Below are positions 1-10,327 of a stretch of DNA of 64,000 nt, piece by piece. A model generated the notes under the pieces. It worked only from the letters and a program-made list of their open reading frames with translations, made no database searches and had not been told where the DNA came from. Where the stretch lies: assembly GCA_036244855.1 (NCBI GenBank), contig BQKZ01001086.1:55169-119168 (forward strand). The letters are read 5' to 3'. Position 1 is the stretch's first letter; each line of letters opens with the position of its first letter. The position numbers and the translations under genes were made by a program. This DNA comes from Temnopleurus reevesii. Lineage: Eukaryota; Echinodermata; Echinoidea; Temnopleuroida; Temnopleuridae.

Positions 1-462
1 CTTTCATTCATGTGAAGGGTAACATTCATCAGTCAATGTAACAAAGGGTGTCTAACATAATGGTTTGGTGAACAATTGCAATCCAGCTGGTGAACATGGC
101 TTCTTCTGTATTTTAGTTTGATTGTTCAGATGGTAAACAAATAAAATGGAACACATACTCCTCTATCAAGTGCAATATGAGTTACAAAGCAACTGTAAAG
201 GTTGTCTGCTAGAACACACAATATTTCACTATGTCTCCCCCCTTAAATCTAACATCTCCTCTTTCTTTTTACCCTTTTCCCTCCTGCATCTCTTTCTCCC
301 CATTTTACTCCACTTCCTTGTCCATTTCCTACTCCCTCACATTCATCTCCTAACTCTCTTTTCCAACTCTCAATTATGTTGATTGTGTAAGTACATTATA
401 TTCTTCCCCTCTCTTTTGTCCCCGACCTTCATTTCTCATCTTTCTAAGAAAATCCTGTCCAC
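1..462. other. Gene-free leading stretch
   Basis: No exon, RNA gene or recognisable transposon is visible. Open frames here are short and arise from pyrimidine-rich sequence that becomes more skewed toward the minisatellite that follows. Confidence 0.5.
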
Positions 463-474
463 ATGAAAGTTCGA

Positions 475-1000
475 CCTCTTCCTCCGGTTCTTCTCTTCAC
501 CCTCTCCTCCTCATCATTCTCACACTCCCCTCATCGTCAACTTCCTCCCTCGTCTACTTCATCCCGCATCCTCCTCGTCCTCTTCCACCAGTTCTTCGCT
601 TTCCCTTCTTCTCATCATCCTGCCATATCCAACATCGTCAACGGTCTCCCTCGTCTACTTCATCCCGCATCCTTCTCGTCCTCTTCCACCGGTTCTTCTC
701 TTCCTCTTCTCCTCATCTTCCTCCCAGACCCCTCATCGTCAACGCTCTCCCTCGTCTACTTCATCCCGCATCCTTCTCGTCCTCTTCCACCGGTTCTTCT
801 CTTCCCCTTCTCCTCATCTTCCTCCCAGACCCCTCATCGTCAACGCTCTCTCCCGTCTACTTCACCCCGCATCCTCCTCATCCTCTTCCACCGGTTCTTC
901 TCTTCCTCTTCTTCTCATCATCCTCCCACACCCCACATCGTCAACTTCCTCCCCAGACTACTTTTTCCCGCACCCTCTTCTTCCTTTCCAGTCTTGTTTT
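475..1000 (+). repeat. 101-bp pyrimidine-rich minisatellite, about five units
   Basis: The core cgtctacttc recurs at 551, 652, 753 and 854, with a degenerate form near 955, so the period is exactly 101 bp. The + strand is almost purely C and T apart from short CATCGTCAAC-type islands. An open frame of 188 codons (463-1029) covers the array, but 101 is not a multiple of three, so successive units are read in different frames and the same peptide only returns every three units. The opening is best explained by the lack of purines to make stop codons, not by coding. Such a strand-asymmetric tract could form triplex DNA. Confidence 0.85.
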
Positions 1001-1029
1001 TCATCCTTTTCTTCACAACCTCCTTCTAA

Positions 1030-4000
1030 ATATAAGTAACTTACTTTTCATATATACTTTGCTCCACCATTATCGTAGAAGGGACAAAGAAATTGCACGA
1101 AGTACACAATTTCCATTCAAGCTTTCATAACAGCTACAGGCAGACAGAAATTTCCTCCCTTTTACAAGGACATTTTGAACAGGTGTCACGCATATTCACT
1201 TAATAAACAGGGACAATGTTTCTGTAGTGCACAGCCAACTGTTGTAAATGTTTAAATTGGAGGTGTTTTTTGTGAATTTCTTTGTCCATTTTGCCCAAAG
1301 CGCCTCAATTTTTTTTCGTTCCCTTAACTAGAAATATTTTTCATGTCAGAAGTAATTCACCCATGCAAGTAATTTCAAAATGACAAATTTTGACTTCTTA
1401 TAAACATGGATCCCATCCTTATGGTGCTCAATTTGTCCAATTGGACATACCATATCATACCTGCGTAAATAAAACCAACAAAAATGAGAAGCTAAGACAA
1501 ATACCTGTTTATGTACAATTCAAAAACTTGATTTTATTGATACATGCAAAACTTAGAAAATGCATAATACATTTTGAGGGGAGCCTTTAAATTACAAAGC
1601 AAAGGGATATGAATACATAGAGCTGTGACAACAGATAAACCAAAATATCATTGACATCACGATTGCAAATGATAGAGAGAGAGAGAGATAGATAAAAGAA
1701 CCAGAGAGAAATGTACAGAGAAAAGCAGCAGTATTATACTGCATAAAAGCTATAACCACATTAACATAGACCTTGTACTTCATTCTCAAAATGAACAAGT
1801 AAACATCAAGTAAAAAAAAAAGTACCAAAATTCACAAGACTTAGGAGTAATACCTACTATTCTCAATGGTTTAAAAATAATTGTTCAATTGCAACCAACA
1901 TAAATGTTGCAGAATACACAAAAATAATAGGCCTCCATATCTTTCAACATTTTTGGGCGGTTTTTACAGCATGTTGTTTTAAAACAATGTAATTTTTAAT
2001 GCATTAATTATATTGCTTAAATCAAACTCATTTTTTTTCACAATGTACACTGTTGATTTGCAAGCCATTTTTTAAGAGCTGTGTAAATGTCTACCTTACT
2101 TTGATGTGAGGATGTGTAGTAAATCAGGAAAACATGTTTCCTATTTCACTCTCTCACATGGACTGCTTCCTTTGGATGTATATTTTAACTGTTATGCCGA
2201 GCTATCCTCAATTAGTTTCATATCAAGAAAAAGTCAATTTTGATAAAATTCTGAGTCGCTCCCACTTCGCCAGAGTATTCTCAATATGGTTATAACTCGC
2301 AGATACATAACTGAATGATGAGGTACACAAAATGGGTTATGAAGTTAAGGAAACAAGCAATAGGTCATAAAGTAATATTCTAAAATATTTAGATCTGCTC
2401 AACACCATCTAACTTAAATAAGATATTGTTTATACATATACCCGTTTTCTAAATGAAACATAAAGCATAAACATCGGCAGAAATTCTTGCGCTGCTTGAA
2501 CAGGCAGCAAATGCTTTGATCATGTAAAGGATTAAACAAATAAAGAAGGGAAGGAGCAAATTTTGGCCCATGGCAGCTTTTTTTTTTTTTATAATATAGG
2601 ATATAATTGCAGGATTGATTTTACAAGCAATTGTTTACGCAAACAACCACACATGTAAAGCAATGTGGTTACAAACATCCATCATAAATACAATGAAAAT
2701 TAGTTCTCCAATTTCCAGACAACCTCAAATTCATTTCGACCAGCCACTGGATGGTAGAAAAACAATAAGATAAACAAATTTGTCAGATATTTCAAATTCA
2801 TCCATCATGAAACAATTATAATGTTTTGTGAAAGCAATACAGATGGAGGAAATTGACTTTGCTTTCATCTACAACTAGAATACAGGGTTACAATTCCATC
2901 ATCATATCATTCACATTACAACAGAGACAGTGACATTTGTAGTTTATGTACAACAATCTATATTGTCCAATTACATATGGTATTCTACACATTCATAGTT
3001 TAAAGTCAACATATTTAGCATACCAGAGGCATGATAAATATTTACTCTGATCTATCTTACATTTTACATGACAGACTTTACAAATATAGTACATTTATGA
3101 CCAAATACTATGATGAACTGGCTATTCACAATGTAAATTCAAAATGAGGTGATTTGCGAAAAGTAAAATAATTAATCCACGCAGACATTTACTAATCTGG
3201 TATAAAAAAATGTATATTGTACATTGTGATTATAGAAAAAAGAATATCCTCCCATATAAAATGCAGTTACAACTGCTTCCAATATGTGAAAAAATGATAA
3301 AAAGAAGGAAACAACACAAGTATAGGAGTACATTCCAAGAAAATAGAGCGAGATCAAGATGAAAGCCTACTGTAAATTAACAATGGGCATGGTAACAAAA
3401 ATATCACATTTTCATCAATTACAGCAAAATATTTCTTAAATCTCCTCAAGATATGAGTGCACTATCATTTCTAATTTTCTAAAAGCCAGTTAAAAAGTGA
3501 TCAGTGTCCCTTATGAAATGAGAAGTCAATGTAATATTAAATAGCAAAAGCCAGGGTGTAAATTTAACACTTTCCATGTGCTCATACTGGGCAAGACTAG
3601 AAAAGCTTCAGAACTACATAAGTGATGATTTAAATTGATTCTAATGGTGTACAAGTTAGTATGGTATATGTGTAAAAATATGATACATTTTATTTTGTTT
3701 CAACATGGACCCTAAGGTCTATGGTTTCAGTGTGAAATGAAATTCAATCTAATCCCTTGCTGGTGTTATTCTGACACTTTCCCTGCGCTGCCTAGGTGAA
3801 AACTCATTCAGTGTTAACCTCTTACACCATGATTTGTGATGTGTACTATTATCCTTGTCTGCAATATGCTACAAAAATTATGGTGTTGATTCAACATAAA
3901 TATTGTATCTATATTGTGCAACACAAGAAAAGTGTGTAAACATCACCAGTGCTAAAGTAAACTGATTACATAGGTGGTCACTTTATTATATTTTGGTGTT

Positions 4001-5671
4001 TTTTATCTTTAATTTTTTCTACATTTTGGTGTCAGATTATAATTAATCTGAATCATTGTTGGTGTAAGGTGTCTATTTTTTTTAGTTGGACAAAATAGAT
4101 ACAAATTCATTATTGATATAGCACCTCAGTTTTTACCTTGCAGAATATAACAAACACAAACCGAATGCTTGTGGCATGCACTAAACACCAAACATTTTCC
4201 ATGGCCTGTTAGAATACAGGCCAATATTTTATTACAATAGCAAAATAGTCATTAAAAAAGGGCAAAACATTGTTGTTACAGAAGAAGAGTTGAAATATAG
4301 TAAAAATACAGGAATATATGACAAACATTTGGCAATACATTTATTGGCTGAATACAGAGAAAGTGTTTGGCTCGCTTTCCAACAAAGTTTGAGTTCACAA
4401 TATATGTATATCCTCATTTGTTGAACGAATGTCAAAAAATATAATCATTCATCATTTCTATAAACCATGTTGGATTAGAGGTCAATTTAACATGACACAG
4501 GATTATTTTCCGTGAGTGAGGAATTTAGAAGCAACCACATCATTATACATCATATCTATAATCTCATCATTGTACAGTATATGAGAGCATCATTGACTAA
4601 AGATAAATACACAAATATAATTTCCACACCTATCTGTACTACAAGAGGGAACATATCTTGAGTGTTAAATTTATGAAGTGTCCACTGGAATGAAAATTTG
4701 AAGGAGAAAAATATCACTATGAATACAGTCGTCAATTTTGACGTCTCTGATAAAATTTGCATTAATCCATTGTTAGAGTGCTCCCATGCATGAACTCCTA
4801 CTGCAATAATGCTCTTGATTGATGACAAATGTTCAGTTTCGAAAACCTGGGAGGAGTAAGAGTCTTGAATAAAACCAGCCTCAAACAGTAGGCAAAATGT
4901 TTCTAATGCAATTGAAAAATAAGAATGATTTTCTTGAACAATGCAGTGCAGTAGTGCGTACTAATCTCATTTAAAAGTACACACACAGTGCAATCTTTTA
5001 TTCTGTCTTCCCACTCTCCCACATGTCTGAAAGGATCTCGTAATGAAATTGTATTCCAGTGTCGTGATAAAGTACCAAGTAAGAGAGATGTATTTTTCAA
5101 CCTCAGTACTGTAATGTTTCAGAGCTCAGAGTAGCAGAATACTGCTAACCTTATTTCTACCAATACTATCTATTTGGTTTGGTAATGGTTAAATTGTTGG
5201 TTTGACCATAAGATTAATTCCCTCTTGAGAATGACTACTCACAACTACAACATAAAATCAGCCTTTGAATTTCCAATACTTTCCCAAATATCTGTTCCAC
5301 CACATCGAATCACAGGTAGAGAACCATTAGATGTATACACACGAGTCTGTGTGTAATAATTTAAATAAGGAAATGAAAAAAAAAACAAAAAACCAGAAAA
5401 AAAAAAAAAAATAAATTAAAAAACATAGAAAGAAAAATAAACATTAAATAATGATTAACTACACAACTGATAAACTTCTTCTACAAGAAGAATATGTTTA
5501 AAGTAGTCCTTGGTCCCGAGAATCAATACGAAATACAAATTCACAAGTTGCCCAGACATTCACTCACAAGCATTTCTATGTTCAGCTTTCATTTTTTGGG
5601 ATACAGGAATGATATTTTTTTCATAGATCATAGATAACGTTCCTGAAAACAATGATGCTGTTTCGGTTGTG
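1030..5671. other. Gene-free AT-rich stretch downstream of the receptor gene
   Basis: No domain-bearing reading frame or splice-bounded exon is seen on either strand. The stretch is AT-rich with a short (GA)n run at 1674-1690, a poly(T) run near 2579-2590 and an A-rich low-complexity tract at about 5375-5450. Part of it may be the long 3' untranslated region of the minus-strand receptor gene, because it lies immediately 3' of its stop codon, but the sequence alone does not fix the transcript end. Confidence 0.5.
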
Positions 5672-5677
5672 TTTATT
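5672..5677 (-). terminator. Candidate polyadenylation signal AATAAA for the receptor gene
   Basis: Reading the minus strand from the stop codon at 6147-6145, this is the first canonical AATAAA (TTTATT on the + strand). It would give a 3' UTR of about 0.5 kb. No clear GU-rich downstream element is visible and other AATAAA hexamers occur further on (for example near 1533-1538), so this is a candidate only. Confidence 0.3.
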
Positions 5678-6144
5678 TTATATTGGAAAAGGATGAGAAA
5701 ATTATTGGTTATTCTATGTCTTTGGCAATTTGTAGAATATATCTTATGAAATAAGCTGGTTAGTAAATAACGTACTGTACATTATCATAATCTTAAATGT
5801 GACATCACAGCCACATTCTCAATACAAAAGCTATCTAATATGAGCAGAGCACAAGCTCTATATACATTTTCACAAAGCATCAATTAGCCATCAATCCCAC
5901 ATGGTCTCCTAAAATCATTACAATGCGCAACAAGCAAGCAGTCCTGTACAAAGTAAAATGTCCACTTCATGTCAGAAGAACAAACTTGCCATCTTCCGCA
6001 GCGACGTCATGAATCCCATCGTGAACGAACGTATAAATAATAGAAAAGGTGAAGTCTTAAATTAGATATATGCCTCGGTGCAAAAGTAAGTTATAATCTT
6101 ATGCGATGTGACAGTCATAATTTCATCTCCAAATGCTGTGGTTC

Positions 6145-6518
6145 CTAGACCTTTTGAGGGAACTCCATCCTGCCATTTTCATAGTTGTACCCTACACTGT
6201 ATCCACCGTTGTGGAATGGAGGATAACCAGGCGGGAAGTTTGTCGGGTAGGGTCTCCCCGCGGTGCCGTTACCGTTTGATGTTTGTGACGAATATGAAGA
6301 GTAGTTGGAATTATGGGAAGGATAGGAGCCTGGTCTTGGTGTAGGTGGCGCCCTGTATTGTGCCTTTTGATCGGAAGGGTTGTTACGTTTTGAACAGCAG
6401 CAGCAGCACACTATGCAGAGTACGATGAGACATAGAAGAAGAAGACCCACGGCTGCTCCTATCGCTGCCATGACTGGTACACCTAACGTTTCAATACCTT
6501 TCTCAAAAATATTGGTAG
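6145..6518 (-). CDS. Receptor exon 5: transmembrane helix, Cys cluster and PPxY tail, with stop codon
   Basis: The exon follows a polypyrimidine-AG acceptor (cctaccatgcag, AG at 6520-6519). Its first two bases complete a serine codon begun at the end of the LDLa exon. A 15-residue linker leads into a hydrophobic helix from about VPVMAAIG to CIV, then five consecutive cysteines followed by SKR. Under the positive-inside rule this puts the C-terminus in the cytosol. Juxtamembrane Cys clusters are often palmitoylated. The tail has an APPTPRP proline stretch, many SY/NY tyrosines and FPPGYPP, which contains a PPxY motif (PPGY, residues 345-348) of the type bound by WW domains such as those of NEDD4-family ligases. 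The stop is TAG at 6147-6145. A partial second copy of this exon lies at 7374-7452. Confidence 0.85.
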
Positions 6519-9500
6519 CTGCATGGTAGGAGAGAGAAGAGAGAGAGATTTATTATCACTAACATATCTTTTCATAATATCATTTGCCAAACATATAATA
6601 AAAACAAAAAAATCATTCAGCCCCAAATTTTTATGAGTAAATTTCTGCACCAGCAGCTTCTTTTCTTCCAATTGAATAAATGAATTGAATAAACATAAAA
6701 AACATATTGATACATTAATCCCAGCAGTCAGACTCGAGTAAATGTATGCTTCATCAAATGAAATGTTTATCAAATCATGCTTTTGATTTTCTAACTGACT
6801 GTAAGAAAAGAATTTAGTCGCTATTTTTACATACAATTACAAACTAACGTGATATCATTAGCATTTTCAGAAAATAAACGTTATGTGAAACTTGCTTTCA
6901 TGCACAGTTGAATCTGTTGGACTTTTTATGAATGCTTCAGAGCACCGCACAATATAATATAAAGCAAATATCCCATGCAATTTCTTTCCACAACCAGTTA
7001 AAAATAATGATTTATTCTGCAACTAATATTGTTACTACTGGGAAGGGGGGTGGTGGTTGTGCCCCTCACAAAACCAACTAAAACGATAATTCATTCTGTA
7101 ACTAATATGGTTACTTATTTAGGGAATGGGGAGGGCTAGGCCCCTCATAAAACAGTACCATGCCAGTCATCTCAAAATCAACATTTAAAGCCCAAGTACA
7201 GTTTTGGTAAAAGCCAATATTTTTATCGCCAAAATTTGTCTTCAAATCTACTTAAAAAGAAACATGATACATGTACATGTTGTACAAAAGATTGTACGAA
7301 AAATTAACAAGTTTTGGAAAAGTTATAACCTAAAGTGTGGAAAATATTTTAGCGTCGTAGCCCCCGACGCTANAGAAGACCCACGGCTGCTCCTATCGCT
7401 GCCATGACTGGTACACCTAACGTTTCAATACCTTTCTCAAAAATATTGGTAGCTGTATGGTAAGAGAGAGAAGAGAAAGAGATATTTATTACAATGTCTG
7501 CATAAGCTTTATCATTTATATATATATATATATTTCACAATAAAACAAAGAAAAGTGCTCAGCCTCCAATTTTTATAAAGAAATTTCCGCACCAATGTCT
7601 AATGGAATAAAAACATAACAAAAAAAATATTGATGCATCATTTCTGACAATTCGAATCAACGAATGCTTCACTAAACAAAATATTTATCAAATTTTGTAA
7701 TGATTTTATCAAATGACTGTAAGAAAACAATTTACATGTAGTTACCATCTTCACATACAGCTACAAACTAATGTGATATCATTCGCGTTTTCAGAAAAGA
7801 ATGGTTATATGGAAAACTTGCTTTCATGTAGAGTTGAAATTTGGGACTTTTCGAAATGCTTTCTGAGTACAATAGAATAATAATTAAACATCCCATGCAG
7901 TTTCTTTTCACAACCAGTTAAAATAATGGTTTCTTCTATAATTAATACTGTTACTACTGTGAAGGTGGGGGGGGGGGGGGTGCCCCTCACAAAACAGTAC
8001 CATGCCAGTCATCTCAAAATCACCATTTAAATGAAAAGTCTCATTGCCATGGAATCTTCCACATGTCAGATTTAGGCAATAACTTCTTACGATTCTCCTT
8101 ATCACCTATAGCTCTGGGAATCTGAACGCATTTGGTGCCCTCATTATTTTGCCTCTCAATCTTGGGACATCAACTTCTGGTATAAACAACATCGCAACAT
8201 CACAGCTTTCATAGCTGGAGTTTTGAGTTACCTACCATACTGTTGATACGCAACTCAAAACCATTTTTGTTGGAAGGTCCCTTTTCTTTAGATAAATATT
8301 CTTTTATGCACGACATAAATATTAGCTGACTTGAGCCATCAGATCAATCCATGATTGCTTGTGTATAATGGAGCAATAATTCTGCAAATTTAAGGGTTTA
8401 GTGATGATATTTCTACTCGAAGTTTAGACCAGAAGCAGACGTTCCAAATATGGTTTGCATGATATTGGTGTCAGCAAATAATTTTGCTTGATATTGGTTA
8501 TATGTGAAACGGAGAATTCTTTGTTTGTGTACTTACATTCTTTACAAAGACTAGGTTCCTCATCACTATCATCATTACAATTTGGCATTCCGTTACATGT
8601 CAAGGAGGAATCTATACACATCGTCCCATCGTTACACATGAAACAGTCTGGAGTTTTCTCTGAAAAGAAGAAAAATACAAACAAAACATGAAATCTTACT
8701 CATTAAACTTTCTTGGAAAAAATAGTAATTTGATCAGATGAGATAGGAATAAATGCACATGAACTACCCTTTAGATCACATTGTGACAAGTTATAACAGA
8801 GTTAATTGTTCATGTTCTCAAATGCTAACAATGTGTTACCAGTGATTGACACAATGTGCACTACCACTTACACTTGTTTGCAAGTCTTGAATGCCACCAG
8901 AGAATTCTGTTTAATTCTACCAAATTATATCTTGAATGATTTTCCTGAAAGAAATTTCAGCAATTATTGACAAAAATGCAGCGGAGCATCAAGATCCCTA
9001 ATATTTTCTACCAAATCATTAACCTACAAAAATCTATTAAGATGAAAAAAGAAGTAAGTAAAAAAAGAGCTTGAGCTTTAGATCCAAGCAGAATATTTAT
9101 CATAAGAAAAATGACCGTCCCAAATTAACAGTTTCGTATTGGTGTTGCCGAGTAACTTTGCTTGGTATTGGTTTTGTGTGATAGATAACAATCAACTGGA
9201 GTCAACAGTCCTTGTGGCAAATCAGACTAATATTCCCTGGATGTTCACTGGCAAGATGCTTTGTAAACACCGGGAAGGTGTGAATGGGGTATAATATTGG
9301 TACTTATGATTACTGATCAAGTAGTTGTGTTTGGAGTACAAAAATCTGGATCAATTGATTGAATTTTATGGAATTGCTCCATGTAATCAGTTCTCACCTT
9401 GTGGATTTAGGTAGGCTGAATACGTGAACCTGATGCCGTTATCTGGACTTGGGTACTCGTCCGTCTTGAATCTTACAGTGACCACGTTGCTAACGGATTG

Positions 9501-10327
9501 GTAGTCTTCGGGAAACTTGCCGGTTCCACCACAAAGTCGGACCTCGGGTGAAAGTATGTTGCTCTTGATGAGGAAGACGTTACCCGACTCGTAAATGGAT
9601 AAAGAATCACCTTCTGATCGACAACGTTGACTTCTCGTGTCGAATGATCGTGCAACATCAAAATAGTCAAACCTAAGGAGAAGAACGGTATGAGAGATCA
9701 CGACATATATTCCTTCTTAACCCAACATATCTTCAAGAAAAATGTCTTAAATATGACTTCCTTTAATCTTTAAAATCTTCAGCAGAAGATTATCCATCAA
9801 ACAGCATTCGCAAGGTTATTTGGATTTGTTAGAAAACAAAGAAAATTGCGATAATCACTGTTCTCATTTTAAATTTTTTTTAAAGGTTTGGTCCTTAAAA
9901 AGCATCGGAAAAATTGAGGGTATAGAAAAAAATCAAGCTATGAATATATTATGCTTCATATTCATTGTATAATCAGAGGTTTGTATGGTATGGTAAAAAT
10001 TATGAAGAAGGTTTTGTGGTATTAGCATGTGTCTCGGACATTGGAGTAGCTTATGAGCAATGCTCAGATGAGAAAACACAACCTATCGGGTAGAGTTGAC
10101 TGACCCATATCTCAGAGAATTTTTACTTCAATGTAAAGCAGAAGGGGAAGAGCATTCTTACCTAATATTTATATGTTGCCCTGGTTTTGCGTTCATAGTG
10201 AATGTGCAATCCATGTCATTCTTGTATGGCTCGTTCTCCACTCCATGATGTGATGCAACCTTGCCTGCCATATCGCTCACATTCTTTGGCATACACAGTA
10301 GGCTTTGTGTTTGGTCTTGAATATATG
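6145..10327 (-). CDS. Single-pass CUB / LDLa receptor-like protein (exons 2-5, well-supported part)
   Basis: Four exons on the minus strand (10162-10327, 9398-9672, 8537-8659, 6145-6518) join with agreeing phases and encode, in order, one CUB domain (cysteines at model residues 73, 102, 134, 164), one six-cysteine LDLa module (214-247), a short linker, a transmembrane helix (about 264-286), a CCCCC cluster (287-291) and an 82-residue Pro/Tyr/Ser-rich tail ending at residue 373. CUB and LDLa modules bind proteins and, for LDLa, calcium, so the protein is probably a cell-surface receptor or co-receptor with its N-terminus outside. The order CUB-LDLa-transmembrane resembles NETO proteins, but those have two CUB domains and longer tails, and only one CUB is found here. 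Residue numbers assume the candidate first exon at 20476-20659. An assembly join at 7373 lies in the last intron and duplicates part of it. Ligand and orthology are unknown. Confidence 0.85.
6440..7188. repeat. First allelic copy of exon 5 / intron 4 segment
   Basis: This segment, starting inside exon 5, is repeated with substitutions and indels at 7374-8030 straight after the single n. The copies share the exon, its acceptor and the same intron landmarks (for example ccatgccagtcatctcaaaatca just before the TTAA site). The level of difference and the clean start at the n suggest two haplotypes joined end to end, not a genomic tandem duplication. Confidence 0.8.
6994..7153. repeat. Two-unit 80-bp tandem duplication in intron 4
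   Basis: Units 6994-7073 and 7074-7153 each run from a ccagttaaaa-like start through ctaatat.gttact to gcccctcaCaaaac. The second allelic copy (about 7912-7995) has only one unit, so the duplication is polymorphic or was lost in one allele. Confidence 0.75.
7185..7372 (+). mobile_element. TTAA-flanked MITE, left part, cut by the assembly join
   Basis: The element starts right after TTAA (7185-7188) with AGCCCAAGTACAGTTTTGGT and matches, in reverse complement, the right half of the full element at 24085-24594, including the stretch from tgtacaaaag to gttataac. The other allele at 8027-8030 has TTAA followed at once by the downstream intron sequence, which is an empty site. The copy ends at the n just after a small hairpin (AGCGTCG tagcccc CGACGCT), so its right end is missing. 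TTAA target duplication is typical of piggyBac-type transposition, but these ends do not begin with the usual piggyBac CC bases, so the superfamily is not assigned. Confidence 0.75.
7373..7373. other. Single-n assembly join inside intron 4
   Basis: Sequence to the right restarts inside exon 5 (7374 corresponds to 6440). The left contig ends inside a MITE next to a hairpin. The join therefore duplicates about 0.7 kb and splits a polymorphic transposon. Confidence 0.9.
7374..7452 (-). other. Duplicate fragment of receptor exon 5 (second allele)
   Basis: These 79 bases match 6440-6518 essentially exactly and are followed by the equivalent acceptor (ctcttaccatacag). Only the linker and the first part of the transmembrane helix are present and the rest is lost at the n. 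It should not be treated as a separate exon or gene. Intron 4 in a single haplotype probably runs from 8536 to 7453. Confidence 0.85.
7374..8030. repeat. Second allelic copy of exon 5 / intron 4 segment, with empty MITE site
   Basis: It is collinear with 6440-7188 but lacks the 80-bp duplication and the MITE. It has its own features: a (TA)n run near 7515-7533 and a run of G at about 7966-7980. It ends at TTAA (8027-8030), the empty insertion site. Confidence 0.8.
8463..8510. repeat. Diverged 48-bp repeat, copy A (intron 4)
   Basis: The stretch starting tattggtgtcagcaaataa is about three-quarters identical to 9137-9184 in intron 3. The two copies bracket the LDLa exon in direct orientation. 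Confidence 0.5.
8537..8659 (-). CDS. Receptor exon 4: LDL-receptor class A module
   Basis: The exon is 123 nt, symmetric with phase-1 introns on both sides. The acceptor is tttcttcttttcag (AG at 8661-8660) and the donor is GTAAGT (8536-8531). It encodes 40 full codons with the six LDLa cysteines (model residues 214, 217, 223, 230, 236, 247) and the calcium-cage signature C-x-D-x-S-D-E (CNDDSDE). Two usual aspartates upstream in the cage are asparagines (NG at 231-232 and NC at 235-236), so calcium affinity may be altered. Phase-1 symmetric exons are typical of shuffled LDLa modules. The final t joins ct of exon 5 to make a serine codon. Confidence 0.9.
9137..9184. repeat. Diverged 48-bp repeat, copy B (intron 3)
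   Basis: Partner of 8463-8510, starting tattggtgttgccgagtaa. It lies between the CUB and LDLa exons. Confidence 0.5.
9398..9672 (-). CDS. Receptor exon 3: C-terminal two-thirds of the CUB domain
   Basis: The acceptor is ttcttctccttag (AG at 9674-9673) and the donor is AAG|GTGAGA (gt at 9397-9396). The 275-nt exon starts with one base completing an arginine codon and ends with one base of a glutamate codon, matching both neighbours. It carries the FDYFDV strand, the third and fourth CUB cysteines (residues 134 and 164), the D-x-L-x-I-Y strand (DSLSIYESG), LCGG, the V-x-V-x-F-x-T-D strand and the closing GIRFTYSAY strand. This is a good match to the CUB family. The acidic ligand-site residues common in calcium-binding CUBs are not clearly complete here. 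Confidence 0.88.
10162..10327 (-). CDS. Receptor exon 2: start of the CUB domain
   Basis: The acceptor is ctttttatcacag (AG at 10329-10328) and the donor is TTAG|GTAAGA (gt at 10161-10160). The 166-nt exon opens with two bases of a split codon (phase 1) and ends in phase 2, fitting exon 3. It encodes the first two CUB cysteines (SLLC at 73 and MDC at 102) with the usual GKVAS..Y..DMDC.F.M spacing, then GQHINI leading into the FDYFDV strand of exon 3. The phase-1 start needs an upstream exon carrying a start codon and signal peptide; 20476-20659 is the best candidate seen. Confidence 0.85.

Noticed and set aside
463..1029. 188-codon Ser/Pro/Leu-rich open frame
   Set aside because: It is produced by the 101-bp pyrimidine minisatellite. 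The unit length is not a multiple of three and there is no domain or splice context.
6108..6344. + strand frame over the receptor's last exon
   Set aside because: It is the antisense shadow of exon 5, which has domain and splice evidence.
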